Source of the DNA: Chromatiaceae bacterium
Lineage (GTDB): Bacteria; Pseudomonadota; Gammaproteobacteria; Chromatiales; Chromatiaceae
Assembly: GCA_024235395.1 (NCBI GenBank)
Contig: JACKMK010000004.1
Span: forward strand, 682,001-746,000
Length of the DNA stretch: 64,000 bases
Reading direction: 5' to 3'
Part shown: piece by piece, positions 43,460 to 52,200 of the stretch
Layout: each line of letters opens with the position of its first letter
Numbering within the stretch: the stretch's first letter is position 1
The notes under the pieces: model-generated
Databases searched by the model: none
Told to the model about the DNA's origin: nothing
The model's input: only the letters and a program-made list of their open reading frames with translations
Made by a program: the position numbers and the translations under genes

Positions 43460-43921
43460 ATGAGACACATCGAATACCTGCGCTTGGATGAAGTGGATCC
43501 AGCAGAATTTGCGACGCTTTTGAACAAGAAGAAGATAAGAAAGCACCTTGTCGAGCACCAGCTGTTCACCGTCCACACGGCGGAGCGCTGGGCGAAGACA
43601 AAAATCGGCGAAAGTTCCCGCCCTGGCTGTAGGATCAGAGCGGTCGTTGTTGACGGCCAACTTGCCGGCTGGTGTGGTATCCAGTCTGATGGCATCATGC
43701 ACGAGATCGCCATTGTCATCGATGAAAGCCATTGGGGGATTGGACCAAGGGTGTTTCGTGATGTCATGGGCTGGGCAAGCGAACTCGGTCATGAAGTGAT
43801 ATCGATACATCTCCTTCATACGCGGCCTGAGTACAGGTTCCTGCAAAAGATCGCGAAGCGTGTGTATACAACCGACCTTCTGGGCGAGAGATTCACGACC
43901 TACGAGCTGGCCGTGAGCTAG
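43460..43921 (+). CDS. GNAT family N-acetyltransferase
   Basis: 153 residues. The core has strand VVVDGQLAGWCGIQSDGIMHEIAIVIDESHWGIGPRVFRDVMGWASELGHEVISIHLLHTRPEYRFLQK, where HWGIGPRVFRDV corresponds to the acetyl-CoA pyrophosphate loop (usual Q/RxxGxG/A) in a variant form. The N-terminus (RHIEYLRLDEVDPAEFATLLN) and end (YTTDLLGERFTTYEL) are consistent with the fold. The acceptor is unknown. The pyrophosphate loop deviates enough that activity should not be assumed. It lies 91 bp after the receiver gene on the same strand. Confidence 0.7.
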   Translation: MRHIEYLRLDEVDPAEFATLLNKKKIRKHLVEHQLFTVHTAERWAKTKIGESSRPGCRIRAVVVDGQLAGWCGIQSDGIMHEIAIVIDESHWGIGPRVFRDVMGWASELGHEVISIHLLHTRPEYRFLQKIAKRVYTTDLLGERFTTYELAVS

Positions 43922-43983
43922 CGGCTGAGTCGGGATCGAGTCTTCGCGAGAGAGCTGTCGTTGGGCCTACGCCACCCACACTG

Positions 43984-45276
43984 CTAGCGACCGATTTCGG
44001 CGGCAACCGGCCACTCACCTGCTTCTTCCGCCAAGGTCGGAAGAGTCACCTTCGCGGTCACCCCACCGATCTCGTCCTGCTCGATCGAGAAATTGCCCTG
44101 GAGGGCCTCGACGATCCCTTTCACGATAGCCAAACCGAGTCCGGTGCCTCGCGGCTTGGTCGAATTGAACGGTTCGAGCACGCGGCCGGCGTCCAATCGG
44201 CCCTGTGTCGTCCGGTTGTACACGCAGATCTCCACCGAGCCCTTGTCGGCCACCCTGTGTGTCGCGACCAGCACCTCGGCACCCGCAGGAGAGGCATCGT
44301 GGGCATTGGCCAACAGATTGATCAGCACCTGTCGCAGCTTGTCCGGATTGGCGAGCACGCCGGGCCGACCACCGCCGCACCGGCAACGCACCGGCCGCAC
44401 ATCGTCCGCTGCACGTGATGCATCGTTGAACTCATCGACAGTTCGCTCGACCAGCGTATCCACATCAACCCACTGCCGGGACCCGGCGCTGGGTGTCCCA
44501 TAGCTAAGGACCTCACCGAGCAGACGGTTCAGCCTGCCCGCGGCCTCCTGCGCCAGCGCCAGCCGCCGGCTCGATGTCTCGGGAAGATCCAGCTCGCTTA
44601 GGTGGTCCAGCGCCATCGTCATGGTCGTCAGAGGCGATCGCACCTCGTGCACGATTTTGGCCGACAGTTCGCCGATGGCGGCCAGCCGCTCGCGACGGAC
44701 CAGCTGCTGGAGTGCGGCACGCAACTCCGACGTGCGATGCTCCACCGCCCGTTCAAGTTGCTCGTTGTGCGTAGCGAGCGCCAGTGTCATCCGGTATTGC
44801 TCGATGGCTGCCGCGGCGCGCGCTGCAAAGACGCGCGCGACTGCAACGTCATCGTTGTCGAAATCACGTGCCGTCCGATCGAAAGAGCAGACAGTACCGA
44901 TAACCTTCCCGCTGGCAGTTTTCAACGGGACACCGAGATAGGCCACATACCCCTCGGGCATCTCGACCTCGTCCACTTCCTGGCGCGCGTCGGAGACGCA
45001 GTACGGTGCACCGTCGTCAATTACGCGCACCGTGAGGCTGCGGTGCAATGCGAACGCGATATCGCCTGTGTCCCGTGATGAGGATGAATTGCCGGCGACC
45101 CGGTAGGTCCGTGTGTCTTCGATCAAGGTGACAACAGTCCAGTCGACCCCGAGCACGCGACTGAACCCGCGCGAAACCCTGTCGAGAAATTCATGCAGTT
45201 CCCCCTCCCGGTATTCCAGGCACGCAAGGACCTCGATGGCCTCGGTAAGGTCGAGGGGTTGGTCGGTCGGTTTCAT
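43984..45276 (-). CDS. Soluble GAF-domain sensor histidine kinase
   Basis: 430 residues. A GAF domain (about 25-165; WTVVTLIEDTRTYRVAGNSSSS and GYVAYLGVPLKTASGKVIGTVCSFD) is followed by a coiled-coil linker, a HisKA helix with ELSAKIVHEVRSPLTTM (phospho-acceptor His near 210) and a HATPase domain (NLLANAHDAS, FNSTKPRGTGLGLAIVKGIV). A Cys-rich insertion VRCRCGGGRPG lies near residue 300. No membrane segment is present, so it senses a cytoplasmic ligand. The kinase half is clearly related to that of the 1858-residue protein at 49267. It lies downstream of the P460-AhpD pair on the same strand. Confidence 0.88.
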   Translation of the reverse strand: MKPTDQPLDLTEAIEVLACLEYREGELHEFLDRVSRGFSRVLGVDWTVVTLIEDTRTYRVAGNSSSSRDTGDIAFALHRSLTVRVIDDGAPYCVSDARQEVDEVEMPEGYVAYLGVPLKTASGKVIGTVCSFDRTARDFDNDDVAVARVFAARAAAAIEQYRMTLALATHNEQLERAVEHRTSELRAALQQLVRRERLAAIGELSAKIVHEVRSPLTTMTMALDHLSELDLPETSSRRLALAQEAAGRLNRLLGEVLSYGTPSAGSRQWVDVDTLVERTVDEFNDASRAADDVRPVRCRCGGGRPGVLANPDKLRQVLINLLANAHDASPAGAEVLVATHRVADKGSVEICVYNRTTQGRLDAGRVLEPFNSTKPRGTGLGLAIVKGIVEALQGNFSIEQDEIGGVTAKVTLPTLAEEAGEWPVAAEIGR

Positions 45277-45468
45277 CGCTGCGCGCCCCTATCTCGCCGA
45301 TCCTTCAATACATGCCCAAAAGGTCCCGGCTCCGGCAGTTCTGAAGCTGCATCCGGCGAAGAGGCAATCCTGTCACGCATTGCGTTCGTCCTGATTTCGC
45401 TCACAATCCACAGGCCGGCGACGTTCGGGGACGGGCGCAACGGTGCGCCCGGCCTCGCGTACCGGTGG

Positions 45469-46107
45469 CTACTTCGCGTCCAGGATCGGCGAATAGAACT
45501 TCGTGAACACCATGTCCTCGGCGTTGGCGATATGGCAGCCGGCACATGCCTCTTTCGACGCAGCGACCGCGGTCTTCGCGTACGGCGGCGCATGGTGGCC
45601 GAAGTTGAAGAAGCCCCATCCGTTGGTGTCCTTGAAGCGCTTGCTGTCTTTCACCGAGATATCGATACCGTTGCGCGCCGCCGGGAAGAAGCCCCGGCCC
45701 GAGGCCTCAACGCGCGAGCCGTCGTCATTCGTTCCAGGCATCGTCAGCTGCAGCTCCTTGAGCAACACGGTGCCCTCCGGGAACACGCCGGTCTTGCGGT
45801 AGGCCTTGAACGCCTCCGGGTGGATGTAGACATTGTGGTACTCGGGGAACCCTGCCTTGCCATCATTCAACGCATGGGGCGTCAGCGGTGAGCCCAGAAA
45901 GACCCAGCTGTGGTAGTCGTTGGGCAGATGCAGCTCGCCGTTCCTGGTCCACTTCGGACCCCAGGACGACATCGACCCGGCGAATGTATCGCCAACGACG
46001 GCGCCGCCGAATCCGATTGCCGCGACCAGCGTTGCCACGAGACCGCGCCGCGTGCGGAAGGTTGACTTCGAATTGTTACCAAGTTTGATCTGCTTGTTGA
46101 GTTTCAT
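45469..46107 (-). CDS. Cytochrome P460 family protein (second in the window)
   Basis: 212 residues. A long basic N-terminus precedes the signal helix GLVATLVAAIGFGGAVVGDTFA. The mature protein has WVFLGSPLTPHALNDGKAGFPEYHNVYIHPEAFKAYRKTGVFPEGTVLLKELQLT, NGWGFFNFGHHAPPYAKTAV and a single haem site CAGCH near residue 190. It is longer than the P460 at 37229 and has an extra Gly/Thr/Asp-rich segment. Substrate may be hydroxylamine, NO or another small nitrogen compound. It lies 73 bp downstream of the AhpD-like gene on the same strand. Confidence 0.85.
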   Translation of the reverse strand: MKLNKQIKLGNNSKSTFRTRRGLVATLVAAIGFGGAVVGDTFAGSMSSWGPKWTRNGELHLPNDYHSWVFLGSPLTPHALNDGKAGFPEYHNVYIHPEAFKAYRKTGVFPEGTVLLKELQLTMPGTNDDGSRVEASGRGFFPAARNGIDISVKDSKRFKDTNGWGFFNFGHHAPPYAKTAVAASKEACAGCHIANAEDMVFTKFYSPILDAK

Positions 46108-46180
46108 CGTAGTTCTCCAGGTTTTGTTTCAGGCTTGAACGGAGCGAGTCCGGCGTAGAGGACGGACCATGCAGACAGCG

Positions 46181-46726
46181 TCACGCGGCCGTCTGCAGCT
46201 CGATCACCGGGAAGTCGATCTCGGTGCCGGCAACCTTGTTCAGGTAGTTGGTCATCACGTTGAGCGCGACGTTGGCGATGATCTCGACGATCAGACCGTC
46301 ATCGAGGCCGCCCTGGCGCGCAGCGGCGAGTTCGGCATCACTGATCTCCCCCCGCGAGCGCGTCACCTTCAGCGCGAACTGTGTGATCAGGTTGTCCGCT
46401 GCGTTGATCGCGCCACCCGTGCGCGCACGCTCGATGTCGTCCTCGCTGAGCCCGGCTCCCTGCCCGATCGCGGCATGCGCACTCAGGCAGTACTGGCAGG
46501 CGTTTTCCTGCGCGACCACCAATGCGACCTGTTCACGCTGGCGGGCGGTGAGGCGGCCATGGGCCAGGCAATCGCCGAGTTGCACATAGCCGTAGAGTGC
46601 GGCCGGCGACTGCGCGAACGTGGTGAAAATGTTCGGCAGCACACCGAGCTTCCTGTGCACCGCGTTGAGTGTCGCGGTCGTCTTTACGTCGGCCGCATTG
46701 GGGTCGATCGGGTTAATCCTGGGCAT
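46181..46726 (-). CDS. Carboxymuconolactone decarboxylase / AhpD-like peroxidase-related protein
   Basis: 181 residues. The AhpD/CMD motif is ENACQYCLSAHAAIG near residue 74 (CxxC and downstream His), in an all-helical fold. N-terminal KLGVLPNIFTTFAQSPAALYGYVQLGDCL is typical of the peroxidase-related branch. AhpD uses this CxxC to reduce hydroperoxides. It precedes the P460 gene and is divergent from the AraC gene at 46851, so the regulator probably controls it. Reactive nitrogen or oxygen detoxification with the P460 protein is inferred. Confidence 0.85.
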   Translation of the reverse strand: MPRINPIDPNAADVKTTATLNAVHRKLGVLPNIFTTFAQSPAALYGYVQLGDCLAHGRLTARQREQVALVVAQENACQYCLSAHAAIGQGAGLSEDDIERARTGGAINAADNLITQFALKVTRSRGEISDAELAAARQGGLDDGLIVEIIANVALNVMTNYLNKVAGTEIDFPVIELQTAA

Positions 46727-46838
46727 GATCTTTCCTCTCTTCGATGGATCCGTTGGTTGGTTGACGTCTCAAGGACGTGGAGGAAGTGTGGCGGACATGG
46801 TGAAACTTTTGGTATCTTTGCGTATCTCTTAGTTGACT

Positions 46839-46851
46839 TATCGTATCGTTA
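46839..46851 (+). promoter_or_regulatory. TATCG-N-ATCGTTA site overlapping the AraC start codon
   Basis: TATCGTATCGTTA (46839-46851) ends at the first base of ATG 46851. TATCGGATCGTTA at 55478-55490, upstream of another regulator-like gene, differs at one of 13 positions. It lies between the divergent AraC and AhpD-like genes and could be an operator for either. Confidence 0.35.
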
Positions 46852-47672
46852 TGCAAGACAGGCTGGTATCGCTGCTCAACTGGTTCGAACTGCGCGCGCG
46901 CGTGTTTCAGGCCGGCCCACTGTGCCGTTCGGCCACCTTCGATGCCCGCGGCGGGCTCGGTTACATCCATGTGCTGCGCGGCGGCCGTATGCGCATCGAA
47001 ACGGCCGGGCGCCCAGCCATGCTGCTCGACGAACCGAGCCTGGTGTTCTACATGTCGCCGACCAGCCATCGGCTGAATCCTAAGGGTGACGGCGCCGAAC
47101 TCGTCTGTGCGTCATTCGAGTTCGGCTCCGGCCTACGCAACCCCTTGGTCGTGGCGCTGCCGGAGACAGTGACGATTGCATTGGCCGACCTGCCGAATCT
47201 CTCCGCAACCACCGAGGTACTGTTCAGGGAGGCCTCGGAACAACACTGCGGTCGCCAGGCGATCCTCGACCGCATGTCGGAAGTGTTGATCATCCAGCTG
47301 CTGCGCGAGCTGATGGACCAGGGCCGGATCCAGTCGGGCCTGCTCGCCGGGCTGTCGAACCCGCGCCTCGTCAAGGCGATCAACGCCATCCATGCCAACC
47401 CGCGCAGGACCTGGACGCTCGAGGAGTTGGCTGCGCTCGCCAACATGTCGCGCGCACGCTTCGCGGTCCACTTCCGCGAGACCGTCGGCAGCACGCCAAT
47501 GGCCTACCTCGGCGAATGGCGGCTCAGCGTCGCGCGCTCACTGCTGCGCGGGGGCAAGAGCGTACAGTCTGTCGCCGACGAGGTCGGCTATGGCAGTGCC
47601 AGCGCGCTGTCGCGTGCTTTCGCGGCACAGACCGGGATGTCGCCGACCGAATGGCGGCAGGGGCAGAGTTGA
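46851..47672 (+). CDS. AraC family transcriptional regulator with cupin-type sensor domain
   Basis: 273 residues from ATG 46851 (MQDRLVSLLNWFELRARVFQAGPLC); a TTG at 46833 would add six residues. The N-terminal part is an AraC cupin_6 domain (GGLGYIHVLRGGRMRIE, EPSLVFYMSPTSHRL). The C-terminal 100 residues hold the two AraC helix-turn-helices (WTLEELAALANMSRARFAVHFRETVGSTPMAYLGEWRLSVARSLL and SVQSVADEVGYGSASALSRAFAAQTGMSPTEWRQ). It is divergent from the AhpD-P460 operon and followed by a DUF488 gene whose start overlaps its stop by one base. Confidence 0.88.
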   Translation: MQDRLVSLLNWFELRARVFQAGPLCRSATFDARGGLGYIHVLRGGRMRIETAGRPAMLLDEPSLVFYMSPTSHRLNPKGDGAELVCASFEFGSGLRNPLVVALPETVTIALADLPNLSATTEVLFREASEQHCGRQAILDRMSEVLIIQLLRELMDQGRIQSGLLAGLSNPRLVKAINAIHANPRRTWTLEELAALANMSRARFAVHFRETVGSTPMAYLGEWRLSVARSLLRGGKSVQSVADEVGYGSASALSRAFAAQTGMSPTEWRQGQS

Positions 47673-48037
47673 TGGCCGGAGCAATCCGCTGCAGACGGAT
47701 CTACGAAGCACCCAAGCCGGACGACGGGCTGCGAGTCCTGGTCGAACGGCTGTGGCCACGTGGCGTCCGCAAAGCCGATGCGGCGATCCACCTTTGGATG
47801 AAGGACGTCGCGCCGTCGCCCGCACTGCGCCAGTGGTTCGGCCATCGGCCAGCCCGATGGGGAGAATTCCAACAATGCTACCGGAACGAGTTGGCCGCCA
47901 ACACCGGACCGATCGACGAATTGCTGCAGCTCGCCGCCGAACGCGATCTGACGCTGGTCTATGCCGCGCGCGATGAACCGGGCAACAGCGCCCAGGTGCT
48001 GCGCGACTACCTGCAGCTGCGTCTTGGCAACCGCTGA
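47672..48037 (+). CDS. DUF488 family protein
   Basis: 121 residues from ATG 47672, which overlaps the TGA of the AraC gene by one base (TGATG), so translation is coupled. The motifs RRIYEAPKPDDGLRVLVERLWPRGVRK, PSPALRQWFGHRPARWGEFQQCY and LTLVYAARDEPGNSAQVL are those of the DUF488 (YeaO-like) family. YeaO-like proteins are uncharacterised. Fusion or coupling to an AraC gene suggests the two respond to the same stress. Confidence 0.88.
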   Translation: MAGAIRCRRIYEAPKPDDGLRVLVERLWPRGVRKADAAIHLWMKDVAPSPALRQWFGHRPARWGEFQQCYRNELAANTGPIDELLQLAAERDLTLVYAARDEPGNSAQVLRDYLQLRLGNR

Positions 48038-48067
48038 TCGGCCGGGGCTCACATCCACCGTGGAAGG

Positions 48068-48095
48068 AAAAAAAGGCGCCGGGGGGAACGGCGCC
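48068..48095 (-). terminator. Rho-independent terminator for the leftward gene at 48219
   Basis: On the minus strand GGCGCCG, loop TTCCCCC and CGGCGCC form a perfect 7-bp stem followed by seven T residues. It lies about 125 bases after the stop codon of the leftward exported protein gene and just beyond the DUF488 stop codon of the opposite strand. Confidence 0.8.
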
Positions 48096-48218
48096 CAAGT
48101 AGGGGAAGCTGTCGGTGCGAGTCACATCACGGTCGCCCCTCACTTCCTGGGAGGATCTTTTCGCTCGATGGCGATGCGCCCGGGCTCACCCGGTCACATC
48201 GGGTGCAACAAAGCCCAA

Positions 48219-48641
48219 TCAGGATTCATGTCCCGGCATGCTGGTGCCTGATGCCAGCGCGCCATCCCTCGATTGCTCCCGGTAGGCACGCGCCACCGCC
48301 ACCCAGTCAGTTTCCGCAGGATACTGAGCATAGTAGTCGCGGTAGGCCGTTGCCTCCGGGCTGCCGCGCTGGACCTCGTACAGGCTGATGCGGGTCGGTC
48401 CGGTCTTGACGATGGCACCCTCGAAATGATTCGGCGCAATACCGTCCACATTCGAAGCCAGCATCAGCGCCGTCAGCGAAGACACCTTGCCGGACGAGAC
48501 GACCGGAGCAAAGGTGAGATGTGCGGTGTCGGCGCCATAGACATACTCGGTCGAACCGAACTGGCGCTGGAATTCGAACGGCTGGGCAAAGGCCGCACTG
48601 GTGGCGATGGCAAGCACGCCGGCGATGAAAAGCTGTTTCAT
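48219..48641 (-). CDS. Small exported hypothetical protein
   Basis: 140 residues with a signal peptide (MKQLFIAGVLAIATSAAFA). The mature part FEFQRQFGSTEYVYGADTAHLTFAPVVSSGKVSSLTALMLASNVDGI has no Cys and is predicted beta-rich with a helical end (ATAYRDYYAQYPAETDWVAVARAYREQ). I do not recognise a family; a periplasmic location is likely. ATG 48641 has AGGAGAT upstream. It is ended by the terminator at 48068-48095 and is alone on its transcript. Confidence 0.7.
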   Translation of the reverse strand: MKQLFIAGVLAIATSAAFAQPFEFQRQFGSTEYVYGADTAHLTFAPVVSSGKVSSLTALMLASNVDGIAPNHFEGAIVKTGPTRISLYEVQRGSPEATAYRDYYAQYPAETDWVAVARAYREQSRDGALASGTSMPGHES

Positions 48642-49266
48642 GATCTAGATCTCCTGATTCGATTGGGTTCGCGGATTTGATCCACTTCAACCCAAAAGAC
48701 CCGCGACGCGCCCGTTATTTTTCATTCAGCGCGAGTAAATCGCAGGCGTTCGGAAGAAGCCTTCCGACGAGCCGGCCGACGCTGCCAGACCAGCCGGCAG
48801 CGATCACGGCCCGGTATTAGACGCCGGATTTCACCTGACGATTTCGCAACCTACACAGTCCCTATGCGGCCGATCGGTCTTGCTTGGCCAGGTGCAGTCA
48901 CGACTCCGTGAAACCAGCGGGCAACGAGTTAGGTTCTCAACTGGGACCAGGCGCGGCTTTTGGCTTGGTGAACGTTATGCCCAGCACCAATTAGTAGCTC
49001 GCGTCGAATGAAGCGGCGGCCTCGTCGTGAAAACGCGACTCCGTTGCGTGCGTCGAAGTTGCGGTGCATCTCCGCCCGTGGCCTATCCGGGTCCTCGCTT
49101 GGCCGTGTAAGCTTGTACTCACCCATCACTCAATCCTTAGCTACGGCCACGAATGTTGCTCCGGGGCGGCGTCCAAACGCACTTTGCGTGCGTGACCCGC
49201 CCGGATACCGGAGCAACTTGCGGGTCAAGCTGCGATGCCCGGCAACAATCAAAAGAGAGGCACGTC
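48642..49266. other. Intergenic region without a recognised gene
   Basis: About 625 bp divergent between the exported protein gene and the large histidine kinase gene. Leftward frames such as 48929-49129 have start and stop codons but no ribosome binding site or family features. The part from 48720 to 48800 has several overlapping GCCGG/CCGGC pairings but no run of T. Promoters for both flanking genes must lie here and cannot be placed. Confidence 0.45.
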
Positions 49267-52200
49267 ATGAACCACGCCAAGGATGAATGCTCCGCATTTT
49301 CGAGTGAGAAGGAGTCGTTTCGATGTGGAGACCGCATCGTCTATCGCGCGGTTCGTCTGGATGATGGTGCGCCGGTCGTTCTTCAATTGTACGAAGGCCA
49401 AGAGCCAATACAGGCCGTGCAGGAAGAGGTCGAACTGTTGAGCGGGATCCATCCCGCATCGATCCTTCCGCCGTTGGCAATCACCAAATTCAAGGGCACG
49501 AACTCTCTCGTTCTGCAGGATCCGGGCGGTGAATTCCTGAGCATGCAATTGCCGAACGGGCCGATGAAGATCGACGCCTTCTTGGATCTGGCGATTGCGA
49601 CAGCGCAAAGCCTGAGCAAGGTACATGAGGCTGGAATCGTGCATCGTGCAATTCGACCGGACACGCTGTTTGTCGAGTCCAGCGGCGACCGAGTGCGTTT
49701 GACCAGCTTTCGCAATGCCACGGTGCTGCCTCGGTCTTCTCAACGTCTCCTACCACAACAATTCGGTGATGGTTCATTGCCATATCTGGCACCAGAACAG
49801 ACTGGTCGCGTCAATCGGCAGGTCGACCGGCGGGCCGACATTTACGCCGTAGGGGTAGTGCTATATCGCTTGCTCACTGGGACACTCCCCTTCGGCAGCG
49901 ACCACCCGCTGGATGTGATCCACGGTCACATGGCGCGGGAGCCGCTCGCGCCGACTGAACTCAACGCGTCAGTTCCACAACCCATCTCCGCAATAGTGAT
50001 GAAGCTTCTTCAGAAGAACGCGGAGGACCGCTATCGCAGCGCCCACGGGATGCTCGCCGACCTGGTACGTTGCAGGGAGCACTTCAAAAACACCGGCCGC
50101 ATCGAACCCTTCCGATTGGCCGAGCACGACTTGGTCGAGCATCTCGAAATCCCTGAAAAGTTGTATGGAAGAGGACAGGCGATCGAGCAACTCGTCGCAG
50201 CGTTCGAGCGCGTCCGTCGAGGCAGCGTCGAACTTCTGACCGTTACCGGTTATGCCGGCATAGGGAAAACATCGCTTGTACTGGCGTTGCAAGAACCTGT
50301 CCTTGCAGCCAAAGGATACTTCGCGTCGGGGAAGTTCGATCAGCTGGCGCGCGACGAACCCTATTCCGCGCTGATCCAGGCACTGACTGATCTGGTCAGG
50401 CAACTGCTGACGGAAGACGATGCCACCATTGGCGTCTGGCGCGAAAGCATCCTAAAGGCGCTTGGCGAGAATGCCCAGGTGGTGCTCGACGTGATCCCAG
50501 ACCTGATCTATGTCGTGGGACCACAACCACCGGCACCAAAACTCGGGCCCACGGAAAACCGGAACCGTCTCGAACTACAGTTTCAACGGCTGTTCACTGT
50601 GCTCGGTGCACACGTTCATCCGCTCGTGCTGTTTCTGGACGACCTGCAATGGGCAGACAGTGCAAGTCTTTCACTCATTGTTTCGCTACTGGTACATGCT
50701 GAACCTGAATGCTTCCTGCTGGTGGGCGCTTACCGGGACAACGAGGTACCGCCCCATCATCCACTGCAATTGACATTTAGGGCTTTGCAGGATGCTGGTG
50801 CACCTATGTCTCAGTGCGTACTCGGCCCATTGGAACTCGGTGAAATCAGCAAGATGCTGGTCGATACATTGCATCATCCTACCAATAGGGTTCATTCTCT
50901 TGCTTTGCTCGTGCACGAAAAAACGCTCGGCAATCCATTCTTTGCCCGGACTTTTGTCGAGAGCGCCTTCACTGACGGTCTGCTTCAATTCGATAAACAG
51001 AAAGGTTGGCGCTGGGACGCTGACAAGATCCGCCATGCCCAACCGACGGACAACGTGATCGACCTACTCGCCTCGACAATCGGCAGATTGCCCACGAAGT
51101 CTCGCGAAGTCATGGAGCTAGCCGCCTGCATGGGAAACCGCTTCAATGTCCAAACGCTATCCACCATTGCCGAGGCCGATCCCAAACTGATTCGCCGATG
51201 GTTGGTTTCTCCGTTGAACAAAGGCCTGATCGAGGCCGCACTAAGTAGCGACTTCGCGTTTTGCCATGACCGCATCCAGGAAGCGGCCTACCGCCTGATT
51301 GCAGCTGATCAACGCGATCAACTCCATCTCCATATCGGCACTTTGTTGTTGCAACAGGTGGAAGGAGACCCGTCGGGCGAACTTCTCTTCGACATCACAG
51401 ACCACCTGAACCATGCGCTGAACCTTGTTGAAGACCGCAAGCAACGCCACCTTATCGCCCGGCTCAATCTCAATGCGGCGAACTGCGCTCGCAGATCCGC
51501 CGCCTTTGAAGCCGCACTACGCTACTACGACCATGGCATTCAGTGGCTTTCCGATGACGACTGGACCACGGACTACCACCTCAGTTTCACTTTGTTTCTC
51601 GGCAGAGCTGAGGCCGCTTTTCTCTGCGGACAAGCGGGAGTCGCTGAATCTGATACCAGAGCGTTGTTGGAAAGGGCAACGACCAGCCTGGAACGCGGCG
51701 AGGTCTATGCGCTGAAAATGATCCAGTATGAAAACAGCGGACGATTCGTTGAATCTGTCGCGGCAGGCAAGTCTGCTCTCTCCCTCTTCGGCATCGAATT
51801 TCCCTCCGACCAGGCTCTGGCAATGCAGACAATCGACGCAGCCCTCGCTGATATCCAGCAGGCGCTTGCGGATCGCGCGACTTCGGAACTGATCGAACTT
51901 CCGTCAATGGAAGATCCAGAATCACGCATGAGCATGCGCCTGCTGATGACGCTATGGCCATCTGCCTACATCGCCGGCGACAAGGCTCTGACGGTCCTCA
52001 TCGCCGCTCGAATGGTGTCGCTATCCCTGAAGTACGGCAACTCGCCGGAATCGGCATACGGATATGTCACCCACGCAATAACGCTCGGCGCAGTGAAACG
52101 AAACTACAGTGCAGCCTATGCATACGGCCGACTCGCCCTCGAAATCAACCGGAAATTCGATGATCTCCGCTCACGAGCAAAGATCAATCATATGTTTAGT

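Noticed and set aside
48929..49129. Leftward 66-codon frame starting MGEYKLT, resembling the N-terminus of RelE/ParE-type toxins
   Set aside because: After the first seven residues nothing matches the toxin fold, and there is no antitoxin gene or ribosome binding site.
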